Shown here: positions 19,362 through 28,042 of the stretch, one piece after another
How positions within the stretch are numbered: position 1 is the first letter of the stretch
Layout of the letters: the number at the start of each line of letters is the position of its first letter
NCBI GenBank assembly: GCA_041398785.1
Contig: JAWKUA010000022.1
Span: 1 to 64,000, forward strand
Source: Planctomycetaceae bacterium
GTDB taxonomy: Bacteria > Planctomycetota > Planctomycetia > Planctomycetales > Planctomycetaceae
Direction: 5' to 3'
DNA length: 64,000 nt
The notes under the pieces: model-generated
The model's database searches: none
Told to the model about the DNA's origin: nothing
Seen by the model: the letters and a program-made list of their open reading frames with translations, nothing else
Translations under genes and position numbers: made by a program

Positions 19362-20591
19362 ATGCCCCGGATCAAACCTTTCAAGGCCCTGCGTCCCGCC
19401 GACGGTCAGGCTCAACAGGTCGCGTCCGTTCCCTACGACGTCGTCAACCGCGAAGAAGCCGCAGCACTGGCCGCCGGCAATCCCAACAGCTTTCTGCACG
19501 TTGTGCGCCCGGATATCGATCTTCCGCCGGACACCAATCCCTACGCCGACGAAGTCTATGCGAAGGGCCGGCAGAATCTGGATCGCCTGGTCAGCCAGGG
19601 AATCCTGCAGCGTGACAGCGACGACTGCCTGTTTGCCTACCGGCAGATCATGAACGGCGTTTCTCAGACGGGAGTCGTCTGTTGCTGCCACATCGACGAT
19701 TACGAAAACAATCTGATCCTGAAACACGAAAAGACGCGTCCGGCCAAGGAAGATGACCGAACGCGACATGTCCTGGCACTGAACGCTCACGCCGGACCCG
19801 TGTTTCTGACCTACCGCGACGTTCCGGACATCACTGTTCTGGTGGAGGCCGCCTGCCGGCAGGCGCCGTTGTACGACTTCACTGCGGTCGACGGCGTGCA
19901 GCACACCGTCTGGCGAATTGCCGACACGGTGCCGCTGGTGGAGCAGCTTTCCGCCGTGCCGCGGTTCTACGTTGCCGACGGACATCATCGTTCCGCAAGT
20001 GCCTGGCGAGCCGGCGCGGCGCGGCGAGCCGACAACCCCCGTCACACCGGCCAGGAAGAATACAACTGGTTTCTGACCGTGCTGTTTCCCGCCGATGAAC
20101 TGAATATCCTGGCCTACAATCGCATCATCCGCGATCTGAACGGACTCACGCCCGACGAAGTGTGTTCGAAGCTGGCCGCCGTCGGCAGACTCGAACCGGC
20201 ATCCCATCCGGTGCCGGACGCGACTGGTTCCTTCTGTTTTTACCTGGCCGGCCGATGGCACAACCTGACCATTCCCGCCAATTCGATCGACCACAGCGAC
20301 GCAATCGAATCGCTGGACGTTGCGATTCTGGAAAGACGTGTGCTGGAACCCGTCTTCGGCATCGGCGACGTGCGGACGGACCCTCGCATCGATTTTGTCG
20401 GCGGCATTCGCGGTACGAAGGAACTGGAATCGCGAGTCAACAGCGGTGAATGGGCCTGCGCCGTGTCGATGTACCCAACGTCTGTGAACCAGCTCATGGC
20501 CGTTTCCGACGCCGGAAAAATCATGCCACCCAAAAGCACCTGGTTCGAACCCAAGCTTCGCAGCGGGCTGCTGGTTCATACTCTGGATTAG
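19362..20591 (+). CDS. DUF1015 family protein
   Basis: 409 residues from the ATG at 19362, chosen because MPRIKPFKALRP is the usual family N-terminus; an upstream in-frame ATG at 19302 adds an unrelated extension. Family hallmarks are VASVPYDVVNREEAA near the start, HEKTRPAKEDDRTRHV and YVADGHHRSASAWR in the middle. DUF1015 (COG4198) proteins are cytoplasmic and of unclear biochemical function; the conserved HEKT and DGHHR motifs suggest an enzyme. The stop is only four bases before the next start, so the two genes form an operon. Confidence 0.92.
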   Translation: MPRIKPFKALRPADGQAQQVASVPYDVVNREEAAALAAGNPNSFLHVVRPDIDLPPDTNPYADEVYAKGRQNLDRLVSQGILQRDSDDCLFAYRQIMNGVSQTGVVCCCHIDDYENNLILKHEKTRPAKEDDRTRHVLALNAHAGPVFLTYRDVPDITVLVEAACRQAPLYDFTAVDGVQHTVWRIADTVPLVEQLSAVPRFYVADGHHRSASAWRAGAARRADNPRHTGQEEYNWFLTVLFPADELNILAYNRIIRDLNGLTPDEVCSKLAAVGRLEPASHPVPDATGSFCFYLAGRWHNLTIPANSIDHSDAIESLDVAILERRVLEPVFGIGDVRTDPRIDFVGGIRGTKELESRVNSGEWACAVSMYPTSVNQLMAVSDAGKIMPPKSTWFEPKLRSGLLVHTLD

Positions 20592-20595
20592 ACAC

Positions 20596-21000
20596 ATGAC
20601 GCCTGAAACACAAATCGCAGAATTCCTCGACGGAAGCCGTTTCGCAGTCGCCGGAGCATCCACGGATCGCGACAAGTACGGAAACAAAGTGCTGCGCGTC
20701 TATCAGCAAAAGGGCTACGACGTGGTCCCGATCAATCCGAAAGCGGACACGGTCGAAGGCATCGCGGCCGTGGCTTCGCTGAAGGACATCGCCGAACCCG
20801 TCCACGGCCTGTCAATCGTCACACCGCCGTCCGTCACCGAACGTGTCGTGAACGAAGCCATCGAACTCGGCATTCGACACATCTGGATGCAGCCGGGAGC
20901 GGAAAGCGACGCAGCCGTCACCGCCGCGCACCAGGCGGGCGTCAACCTGATTCACGGCGGCCCGTGTGTTCTGGTCGTGCTGGGGTTTCGAGATCACTAG
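20596..21000 (+). CDS. CoA-binding protein (YccU-like)
   Basis: 134 residues forming a single Rossmann-type CoA-binding domain. The nucleotide loop is FAVAGASTDRDKYGNKV near the N-terminus, followed by GYDVVPINPKADTVEGI and IRHIWMQPGAESDAAV. The C-terminal cysteine is in HGGPCVLVV. The family binds coenzyme A or a related nucleotide and is not itself a ligase. It is co-transcribed with the DUF1015 gene, four bases apart. Confidence 0.92.
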   Translation: MTPETQIAEFLDGSRFAVAGASTDRDKYGNKVLRVYQQKGYDVVPINPKADTVEGIAAVASLKDIAEPVHGLSIVTPPSVTERVVNEAIELGIRHIWMQPGAESDAAVTAAHQAGVNLIHGGPCVLVVLGFRDH

Positions 21001-21026
21001 CCCGGACAATTTATGCTGCTTTGCCT

Positions 21027-21077
21027 CGTTCCAGTGGCTCCACCCTGGAACGCCGTGCCTGGCAGGTTCCGCCTGCC
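21027..21077. repeat. Double-hairpin intergenic element
   Basis: CGTTCCAG (21027-21034) pairs with CTGGAACG (21045-21052), and GGCAGG (21061-21066) with CCTGCC (21072-21077). The CoA-binding protein gene ends just before it. It could be a dispersed palindromic element or a terminator; there is no U-tract. Confidence 0.5.
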
Positions 21078-21194
21078 GTTCATCGCGATGAAGAGTGCTC
21101 GATCGCCTGCCGTGGTTGTCGTGCCTGTGCTGAAAATCTACGATGTCGCACCGCAGTTTTTTCACCGGCTTCTGACATCATTCGGCACAGTTTC

Positions 21195-21569
21195 ATGAGC
21201 GACCCGTCCGTCACTGGAAAAGTTCACGTTATCGAAGACACAAAGACGTTTGGACAAAAAGGGTTTCGCAAACGTCTGGTCGTCCTGGAACAGGACACCG
21301 GACGGTTCACAAACTATCTGCCGATCGAATTCATCCAGGATGGCTGCGACACCGTGGATCAGCTCAGCGTCGGGACGGAGGTCCAGATTAGCTATCGCCT
21401 CACCGGCCGAAAATGGCAGCGAGATCCCAACAGCGAAGTGAAATACTTTCTCAGCGCCGAGGCCACCGGCTTCCAGATCCTTGGCTCGGCACCAGCGTCC
21501 GACACTTCGGACCGCGACGACATCCCGTACGGCGAAACCTTCGAATCCGATGAAGAAGCGCCGTTTTGA
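21195..21569 (+). CDS. DUF3127 family protein
   Basis: 124 residues from the ATG at 21195. The core VTGKVHVIEDTKTFGQKGFR followed by KRLVVLEQDTGRFTNYLPIEF, then GTEVQISYRLTGRKWQRDP and KYFLSAEATGFQIL, is the signature of DUF3127, an OB-fold-like small protein. The C-terminus is acidic (ETFESDEEAPF), as in single-strand nucleic-acid binding proteins of the SSB type. Nucleic-acid binding is inference. An in-frame upstream extension is ignored because the domain starts here. Confidence 0.88.
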   Translation: MSDPSVTGKVHVIEDTKTFGQKGFRKRLVVLEQDTGRFTNYLPIEFIQDGCDTVDQLSVGTEVQISYRLTGRKWQRDPNSEVKYFLSAEATGFQILGSAPASDTSDRDDIPYGETFESDEEAPF

Positions 21570-21994
21570 CAATCCTCCGGCGAATGGAGGTTGTTGCAGG
21601 CAGTCCGGTCAGTGGAACTCACTGATGGCTGCCACGAACGCTGTCGCATCTTCGAAGGAAATCTGTGCCGCGAGCAACCGTGTGCCCCGTGTCGGAACGC
21701 TGATGCGCGACACGAATTGAACGACGGCAGCGGACTGTAATTCGTTTCCGCTTAACCGCGAAATGGGTTCATGACGCCATTGGAATCCATTCAAACCCAT
21801 GACATGATCGCGCTCAGAATTATTCGCCGAACGGATTCGGAACGACCAAAGGGAGTTTTCCCGGGCAGCTTCTGGAGAGATCGACATCGCTCGATCGTGT
21901 GGCCGCTGAGCTACTGCGTAGATTGCATCGCGATGGCTCTGTCCGCGGAAGGCAATCTGTCCGCTGAGACTATCGCGAGTTTTCGTCCTCAACG
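21570..21994. other. Intergenic region, no gene seen
   Basis: 425 bases between convergent genes. Short frames exist on both strands but none has family motifs or a ribosome binding site. Confidence 0.5.
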
Positions 21995-22975
21995 TCATTC
22001 TGCAACACGCTTCTCGTCCGGAAAGTAGACGGAAAATTGATCGTCTTCGGGCCATGTTTCAACCGTGTCAGCTGCCTTGTGAAGCAACCGGTCGATGGCT
22101 CGGCCAAGATGATCGGCGGACGGACTGACTCGACCGTTCATCAGGGCCACGAAGTTTCTGCCGTCGTGGCGGCGGATCAGAATCGTGGCGGTGCCGTCCA
22201 GAGAACCCGTGTGCCAGTGGTTGATCCGGTCGTTCTCCGTGACACGATTGATCCAGCCGAGCGAATAGTACGTCTCCTTCGGCGTTCCATCGGTCTCGAA
22301 ACCAGCCGACCCCGGCGGCCGTTCATACATCAGTTCGATGCTGGCCTTCGACAGAATCGGGCAGTTGTCCGGATCATCGAACGCTGCGGCGAAGCGAGCG
22401 AGATCGACCGCCGACGCGATCCAGCCGCCGTGAGAATCCATCGCCTCCAGGTACCACGCTCCGTACGGCCAGGGCGTGTCTTCGTTCAGATCGTCGGCAA
22501 ACACGGACTTGCCCGTTCCAGGCTGATAGTAGCGAACTTCGCGTTCCGCCCGTCCGTCCAGCCGAGTCGCTCCGATGCGCATCGACGTGATTCCCAGCGG
22601 AGCCAGCACATGCTGTTTCACATACGCTTCGTAGGGCTGACCGGTCAGTTTTTCGATGACGCGCCCGAGCAGGCAGTAGCCAAAGTTCGAATAGGCGTAG
22701 CGTTCACCGGGATCGAAATCCAGAGGCTGATGCAGCATCGCCTGAATCACCGTGTGCTGATCCGCGGGAGGCGAAACGTTCAGTTGCCGGGCGAAGTCGA
22801 CCGACCGGAACATCGCGTCAAACGATTTGTCACGGTCCCAGCCGCCGCGATGCTGCAGCAGATGCCGAATCGTAATGTCCCTCAGTCGAGCCTCCGTGTG
22901 AGGAGATTCGACGCGATTTGACTCCGCTGCGTCGCTGGTGGCATTCGGTTGCAGGTCTTCAAGCACGTCCAGCAC
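21995..22975 (-). CDS. Serine beta-lactamase-fold (class C-like) domain, 3' part of a fusion gene
   Basis: The 326-residue frame starts inside a domain, with no signal or ribosome binding site. It carries the second beta-lactamase/PBP motif YSN (in ERYAYSNFGYCLLGRVIEKL) and a late HTGSLDGT in the KTG position. The catalytic SxxK (SISK) lies at the end of the upstream frame. Restoring one G near 22996 (CAGGAAAAC to CAGGGAAAAC) joins LVEQ to GKLKLDDRVLDVL and makes one protein of about 980 residues with the amidohydrolase. The family includes esterases and D-amino-acid amidases or peptidases. The native start is therefore the upstream gene's. Confidence 0.85.
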   Translation of the reverse strand: MLDVLEDLQPNATSDAAESNRVESPHTEARLRDITIRHLLQHRGGWDRDKSFDAMFRSVDFARQLNVSPPADQHTVIQAMLHQPLDFDPGERYAYSNFGYCLLGRVIEKLTGQPYEAYVKQHVLAPLGITSMRIGATRLDGRAEREVRYYQPGTGKSVFADDLNEDTPWPYGAWYLEAMDSHGGWIASAVDLARFAAAFDDPDNCPILSKASIELMYERPPGSAGFETDGTPKETYYSLGWINRVTENDRINHWHTGSLDGTATILIRRHDGRNFVALMNGRVSPSADHLGRAIDRLLHKAADTVETWPEDDQFSVYFPDEKRVAE

Positions 22976-22989
22976 ACGGTCATCCAGCT

Positions 22990-24960
22990 TCAGTTTTCCT
23001 GTTCCACCAACTGCAGGATTGCCACGGCTGTGATGGGTTTGGAAATGCTGGCGATGCGAAACAGACTGGTCGGTTCCACTTTCTGCTTCGCGGCGATATC
23101 GGCGTAGCCAAAACCACGAGCCATCATCAGCCGGCCTTTGTTCGTCACGGCGACCGACAAACCGGGAACGCGGTGTTCGGTCATGAAGTCGGCGATCAGC
23201 CGGTCGTATTCGGCAAAGCGTTCGTCCCGGATCCCCGTCGATGCAGCCTGAGCTGCCGTGGAAGAATCAAAGCCCGGCCCGCGCAGAATTCGGCCCGGAC
23301 GAGCGTCGGTGATCTGGCCGTCGCGCAGCACCAGCCGACCGTTGACGATGACATGTTTCATGCCGTGCGACACCGCGTGCGGATTCGCGAAGTCCGCTCG
23401 ATCGGCGAGTTCTTCATAATCGAACACGATGACGTCGGCGGCCAGTCCTTCCGTGATTCGGCCCCGGTCGTATGCCATCACATCATTCGCGGCGGCAGCG
23501 CTGGCCTGCGCGACCGCACGCTCCAGACTGATGGCTCCCAGGTCGCGGACATAGTGAGAAAGCAGGCGCGGGAAGGAACCGAAGGCTCGCGGGTGCGACG
23601 CGGAACGGTCTCCGCCGGCCGGTCCGACGTCCGTGCAGAACGACACAAACGGTTCCTGCATGGCCAGGATCTTGTTGGCATCCGTCATCGATTCCGGCAG
23701 CGCAAAGGCGCCGGCTTTGACGAGATTGAAAAACGTGTCCCACGGATCTTCGCTGCTGGCCGCCGCGATTGCCGCGACCGACTGGCCGTCGAGTTTCGCG
23801 TACCGCGGATCGTTGCTTCTGCCGATCACGACACGGTCCCAGTCATTTCCGACATGCCGGTACCAGTTTTCCCAGCCGCCGAGCGTTTCCATTTCCCGGC
23901 GTATCTCGTCGCGCAATTCGGGATCATCCAGCCGGTTTCGCAGAACATCGTAGCCTTCGGCAAAGTGGCGAGGATGAATCATCGCTGCGATTCCCAGGCC
24001 GTTGTTGATGTACGGATAGATGTCGGCCGTGACCTGCTGGCCGGTGAATCGAGCCGCCTTGATTCGCGCGATTGCCAGCGGCATCTTGCCCCAGTTCTGA
24101 CGACCGGCTGCCTTCAGATGAAAAATGTGGACGGCAGTTTGTCCCTGACGACCGATCTCCAGAGCCTCGTCAATCGCTTCCAGCAGGCGGTCCCCTTCGT
24201 TTCTCATGTGAGTGTAGTACCGACCGCCGAACTGCCCGGCGATCTTTGCCAGCGCTGCGATTTCTTCCGTTTCAGCGAAGACGGCAGGCGGATAAATCAG
24301 CGCCGTGGAAACTCCGATCGCTCCGGCTTCCATCGCTTCGCGGACCAGATCCTGCATGCGTTTCAGTTCGTCAGCGTCAGGCCGCCGCTCCACGTCGCCC
24401 AGCACAATTCGGCGCACCTGAGTATGTCCGACGCTTTGCACAACGTTGACCGGCAGACCCTGCATTTCCACGAGAGCGAAATATTCGGCCATCGTCGTCC
24501 AGCCTCGTCGCCGGCCGACATCCGGACTGAGCGGCGCTTCGGAAGCGCCTTCTCCCGCGTTGATCGTTGTGATGCCCTGAGTCAGCAGGTTGATGGCCGA
24601 CTTCGGGTCGTCGACCATGGGAGTTGCCGTCTGACCCATCATGTCGATAAACCCCGGCGCGACAACATGCCCGGCCGCGTCGATCACGGTCTCCCCAAGC
24701 GCCGTGTCGATGCGCCCGATCTTCGCGATCCGTCCGTCGGCGATTCCAACGTCTGCTTCGTACCAGGGAGCTCCCGTGCCGTCGACGATGCGCCCGCCGA
24801 CGATCACGATGTCAAACGGCCTGTCGTCAGCCGCGGCTGACCGGTTCAACAGCAGGCAGGAAAGAATCGCAATGATCCGGAGTCGGTCGAAGCTCCGGCG
24901 TCGCCTGAAGCTGAAAGCAGTTGGCACCTTCACACGATCCCCTTTCCGCGCATGTGTCAT
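22990..24960 (-). CDS. N-acyl-D-amino-acid deacylase-like amidohydrolase, 5' part of a fusion gene
   Basis: 656 codons in frame. A basic N-terminus and hydrophobic segment (IIAILSCLLLNRSAAA) suggest export. The amidohydrolase body runs from FDIVIVGGRIVDGTGAPWYE to GLAADVIVFDYEELAD and HVIVNGRLVLRDG. Metal-site candidates are YYTHMRNEGD, HIFHLK and FCTDVGP. The first metal motif is changed: GFIDMMGQT replaces the usual HxH after GFID, so either a variant subfamily or altered metal use. The C-terminal 60 codons already belong to a beta-lactamase-fold domain with SISK; a single-base loss then ends the frame. The likeliest start is the GTG ten codons in (24931-24933), since AAAGGGG lies just before it; the ATG at 24958-24960 has no such site. 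Confidence 0.85.
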   Translation of the reverse strand: MTHARKGDRVKVPTAFSFRRRRSFDRLRIIAILSCLLLNRSAAADDRPFDIVIVGGRIVDGTGAPWYEADVGIADGRIAKIGRIDTALGETVIDAAGHVVAPGFIDMMGQTATPMVDDPKSAINLLTQGITTINAGEGASEAPLSPDVGRRRGWTTMAEYFALVEMQGLPVNVVQSVGHTQVRRIVLGDVERRPDADELKRMQDLVREAMEAGAIGVSTALIYPPAVFAETEEIAALAKIAGQFGGRYYTHMRNEGDRLLEAIDEALEIGRQGQTAVHIFHLKAAGRQNWGKMPLAIARIKAARFTGQQVTADIYPYINNGLGIAAMIHPRHFAEGYDVLRNRLDDPELRDEIRREMETLGGWENWYRHVGNDWDRVVIGRSNDPRYAKLDGQSVAAIAAASSEDPWDTFFNLVKAGAFALPESMTDANKILAMQEPFVSFCTDVGPAGGDRSASHPRAFGSFPRLLSHYVRDLGAISLERAVAQASAAAANDVMAYDRGRITEGLAADVIVFDYEELADRADFANPHAVSHGMKHVIVNGRLVLRDGQITDARPGRILRGPGFDSSTAAQAASTGIRDERFAEYDRLIADFMTEHRVPGLSVAVTNKGRLMMARGFGYADIAAKQKVEPTSLFRIASISKPITAVAILQLVEQEN

Positions 24961-25559
24961 GATTCGCAGGCAGGGTCATGTTGACTGCAACGCGGCGGTG
25001 AAGCAACCAGCCAGAAGATTGCTCGCGGGCCGGATTTGAGTCGTCACAGCGTGCGCGCTGTTCGCGCGGAAAGCGACATCGCTGCGGAAAGATTCACCGG
25101 ACGACGGCGGGAATCGATCGGTCGCCACAGACGTCGAGCTCCCGAACCGGGAATCAGAAAAGAGTCGACGCGGCGAACCGCGCCGACTCCCCCCGGCAAA
25201 GCGGGAGCACAGCGGACTCGGTCCGAGAACTCCGTCCACTGTCCAGCCTCCAAAGACGACAAAGCCGCCCGGTGAGGCGAATTCTAAATACCGCTCGTCC
25301 GACGCCGATGCACGCTGTTGATGGCTGTGAGGACGAAATTACGGGATTTTCCCCGCACTTTATTCTGCCGTTCGCGCAGGTCGCGTCGCAGGGCTTTCTG
25401 CCATGAGCCGCCGGAGCCGCCTGGCAGTCGCATTCGTGCCTTGCAGATGTTCGAGGGAGGTGCTTCCAATGGCGTACCGATTTCGCTATCACGCGACGCG
25501 ACGACCGTGTTCGTTTCGAATTCGCTTCCATCCTCCGTTCCAGCAAACAGGTTGACGCC
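24961..25559. other. Intergenic region between divergent genes, with a hairpin
   Basis: 599 bases with no convincing gene. The best structure is the hairpin at 25162-25189, listed separately. The right side should hold the promoter for the esterase gene at 25560. Confidence 0.5.
25155..25189 (-). terminator. Rho-independent-like terminator read on the minus strand
   Basis: On the minus strand GAGTCGGCGCGG and CCGCGTCGACTC form a 12-base stem with one mismatch around a TTCG loop, followed by TTTTCTGATT. No recognised minus-strand gene ends here; the nearest gene to the right is on the plus strand. It could end a small RNA or an unrecognised transcript. Confidence 0.5.
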
Positions 25560-26183
25560 ATGAATCGATACTTCCGACTACTGTTGATGTCGGCCGTTGT
25601 GTGTCTTTCCGGAATCGCGAGTGCTCAGGAGGAAGATTATCCCACGCCGCCGGAAGCCGTGGAACGCGACGGAGTGCCGAAGGGACGGATCGACGGTCCG
25701 CATGAATTCCGCAGCACGATTTATCCCGGCACCGTGCGGAACTACTGGGTGTACGTGCCGGCTCAGTACGACGCCGCGAAGCCTGCGGCGCTGATGATCG
25801 TTCAGGACGGACTGGGAAAGGCGAAAGGCTGGAACCTGTCGACCGTGCTGGACAACATGATTCACAGCGGAGAGATCCCCGTTCAACTGGGGATCTTCAT
25901 TGACCACGGCGTCGTCCCGGCTCCGCATGAGAACGCTCAGCCGCGCTTCAATCGCAGCTTTGAATACGACTCGATGGGAGACCGCTACGCTCGGTTTCTG
26001 ATTGAAGAAATCCTGCCGGAGGTGGCGAAGACATATTCATTCAGCGACGATCCCAACGATCGCTGCATCGCCGGCAGCAGTTCCGGGCTATCTGCGCATT
26101 ACCGCTGCATGGGAACGACCGGATGCGTTTCGTCGCGTCTTCAGCACGATCGGCACATACGTCGGTCTGCGCGGCGGGAATGA
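25560..26183 (+). CDS. Enterochelin-esterase-like alpha/beta hydrolase, 5' part of a fusion gene
   Basis: A signal peptide (LLLMSAVVCLSGIASAQ) precedes an esterase domain with YWVYVPAQYD, AALMIVQDG and a nucleophile region CIAGSSSG (GxSxG type). The last 30 codons after SSSG are out of frame. Adding one G at about 26087 and one base near 26098 restores GSSSGAICAFTAAWERPDAF and joins the next segment, so the stop at 26181-26183 is not real. Enterochelin esterase-like proteins hydrolyse esters in the periplasm; the substrate here is unknown. Confidence 0.82.
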   Translation: MNRYFRLLLMSAVVCLSGIASAQEEDYPTPPEAVERDGVPKGRIDGPHEFRSTIYPGTVRNYWVYVPAQYDAAKPAALMIVQDGLGKAKGWNLSTVLDNMIHSGEIPVQLGIFIDHGVVPAPHENAQPRFNRSFEYDSMGDRYARFLIEEILPEVAKTYSFSDDPNDRCIAGSSSGLSAHYRCMGTTGCVSSRLQHDRHIRRSARRE

Positions 26184-27300
26184 ATATCCGATTCTGGTTC
26201 GCAAGACGGAGCCCAAACCGATTCGCGTCTTTCTGCAGGACGGCAGCACGGATCTGGATATCTACGGCGGAAGCTGGTGGAACGCCAATCTGTCAATGTT
26301 GTCAGCCCTGAAGTTCGCCGGTTACGACGTCGAACATGTCTGGGGCGAAGGCGGCCACAACAACAAACAGGGAGCCGCCGTGACTCCGCAGGCGCTGCGA
26401 TGGCTGTGGCGAGATTACCCGGAACCCATCCAGGCCGGGCGCGCCGCGGAACGACGCACCGATCTGCTGATTGATGGGGAAGACTGGGAACTGGTCAGCA
26501 ACGGTCATCGCTTTACCGAAGGCCCCGCCGTCGGTAAATCGGGAGATCTGTTCTTTACCGACATCCCCAACAACGTCATTCACAAAGTCGACGCCGACGG
26601 AGACGTCACCGTCTTCGCCGAAGACACCGGCGGAGCCAACGGCCTGATGTTCGGACCTGACGGAAAACTCTACGCCTGCGCTGGCACGGACGGGCGAGTT
26701 GACCGGTACACCGTCGGCGGAGAAGCCAACGGCAGGCGAGAAACGTTTCTCGACGACATCAAGCCGAACGATATCGTCATTCTGCACGATGGCAGCGGCT
26801 ACGTGACCGAACCCGGTGCGAAGAAGGTCTGGCACTTCACCGCCGACGGAAGGAAAACCGAAGTCGACAGCGGCATGGAGTTTCCAAACGGTGTCATCAC
26901 GTCTCCCGATCAGACATTGCTGACCGTATCGGATACTCGAAGCCGCTTCTGCATGTCATACAGCATTCAGGCGGACGGTTCGCTGACCGCGAAGCAGGAA
27001 TACGGCTGGCTGCACGTCACCGATCACGTGCAAAGCGGCGCTGATGGAATGACGGTGGATACTGAAGGCCGCATCTACGTCACAACATCGCTGGGAGTTC
27101 AGGTGATGGACCAGCTTGGACGCGTGCATTTCATCATCCGGAAACCAACCGACCAATGGCTGTCCAACGTCGCCTTCGGAGGACCGGACCGCAGAACTCT
27201 GTACGTCACCTGCGGAGACAGCGTGTTCAGGCGACGCGTGACAGCAACAGGAATCGACACCGCCACCGAACCGCTGATGCCGCCGAAACCGGGTTTGTAA
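26098..27300 (+). CDS. Esterase C-terminus fused to SMP-30/gluconolactonase propeller
   Basis: This reading frame enters after the indels near 26087-26100 and runs to the natural stop at 27298-27300. It first completes the esterase (AFRRVFSTIGTYVGLRGGNE, and the likely catalytic histidine in WGEGGHNNKQG). An SMP-30-like six-bladed propeller follows from WELVSNGHRFTEGPAV, with GDLFFTDIPNNVIHKVD, GGANGLMFGPDGKLYACAG, YVTEPGAKKVWHF, EFPNGVITSPDQTLLTVSD and GADGMTVDTEGRIYVTTSLG. The glutamate in FTEGP and asparagines in GGANG and FPNG are the metal-binding positions of the family. The whole protein would be about 580 residues. Lactone hydrolysis is the family role; pairing with an esterase suggests sugar-ester breakdown. 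Confidence 0.85.
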   Translation: MTAAWERPDAFRRVFSTIGTYVGLRGGNEYPILVRKTEPKPIRVFLQDGSTDLDIYGGSWWNANLSMLSALKFAGYDVEHVWGEGGHNNKQGAAVTPQALRWLWRDYPEPIQAGRAAERRTDLLIDGEDWELVSNGHRFTEGPAVGKSGDLFFTDIPNNVIHKVDADGDVTVFAEDTGGANGLMFGPDGKLYACAGTDGRVDRYTVGGEANGRRETFLDDIKPNDIVILHDGSGYVTEPGAKKVWHFTADGRKTEVDSGMEFPNGVITSPDQTLLTVSDTRSRFCMSYSIQADGSLTAKQEYGWLHVTDHVQSGADGMTVDTEGRIYVTTSLGVQVMDQLGRVHFIIRKPTDQWLSNVAFGGPDRRTLYVTCGDSVFRRRVTATGIDTATEPLMPPKPGL

Positions 27301-27320
27301 CGAGGCCCTCGAACGCCACC

Positions 27321-27545
27321 GCCGGCAATGAGCGGCGCTGGTGTATGCACCCCTCCCGGCCGAAGGCCAAATGGGAGGGGTCGAACGAGCGAAGCAAGTT
27401 CGGGTGAGGGCACGTCCGCGCAATGGTCGCGCTGCGTTGCAGGACGCTGATCGCGCACTCGGCCCTCTCCCGGGCATCGCTCCAGTCGCCCGACCTCTCC
27501 CGGCCGCTGCGCTGGGAGAGATGCATGCGCGGATGCGGGCATGGC
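27321..27545. repeat. Dispersed structured repeat, copy 1
   Basis: The first 49 bases (27321-27369) are identical to 27768-27816. Hairpins seen: CCCCTCCC pairing with GGGAGGGG across a GGCCGAAGGCC core, a CGAAC/GTTCG stem, and CCTCTCCC pairing with GGGAGAG at the right end. A 24-base block (27458-27481) is identical in all three full copies. Confidence 0.85.
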
Positions 27546-27696
27546 GAGAATTCTGCTGCTGTTCTGGTCATCTGCGGAAACTCAGCGCCACGCGATACGC
27601 CTTTCTGCAGCCGCAACTTCTGCTGATCGGTTGAAGGAAGCATCGCGACGAGTCACGCTGACGCATCCAGGAAGCGTACGCATGAAAACGATTCAG

Positions 27697-27767
27697 CCTT
27701 CTCCCGGGCATCCTCGCTGCCCCGACCTCCCCGGACGCTGCGGCAGGGAGAGATGGATAGCGCGGAC
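27697..27767. repeat. Partial right-end copy of the dispersed repeat
   Basis: Contains CTCCCGGGCATC, CCCCGACCTCCCC and GGCAGGGAGAGATGG, matching the right third of the full copies, directly joined to the start of the next full copy. Confidence 0.65.
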
Positions 27768-27985
27768 GCCGGCAATGAGCGGCGCTGGTGTATGCACCCC
27801 TCCCGGCCGAAGGCCATAGGGAGGGTCGAACAGCGAAGCGACGTTCGGGGAGGACGTCCGCCCGTTCGTCGTGCTGTGTGCGCAGAACGCTGAACGCCAC
27901 TCGGCCCTCTCCCGGGCATCGCTCCGCTGCCCCGACCTCTCCCTCACGCTGCGGCTGGGAGAGGTGGCTACGCGGACGCGTTGCG
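27768..27985. repeat. Dispersed structured repeat, copy 2
   Basis: Shares its first 49 bases with copy 1 and the 24-base block (27900-27923) with copies 1 and 3. The same hairpins are kept although the bases between vary, for example GGGAGGG and CTGGGAGAGGT. Confidence 0.85.
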
Positions 27986-28042
27986 GGAAGGCGAGTCGGC
28001 TCGAACCGCGCGAATACCAATCCGGCAGTGAACTGACGGCGG

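Larger units (their letters stand above)
27301..28042. other. Repeat-rich intergenic region
   Basis: 742 bases without a credible gene, made mostly of the structured dispersed repeat listed below: two full copies and one partial, with about 150 unrelated bases between them. Confidence 0.7.

Noticed and set aside
21609..22055. 148-codon minus-strand frame
   Set aside because: No recognisable motif; it overlaps the end of the beta-lactamase-fold gene in another frame.
22918..24840. 640-codon frame on the plus strand opposite the amidohydrolase
   Set aside because: Its sequence is arginine/histidine-rich with no family motifs; the opposite strand has a clear amidohydrolase with conserved residues.
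25154..25561. 135-codon minus-strand frame before the esterase gene
   Set aside because: Composition looks like non-coding DNA and it includes the terminator-like stem within it.
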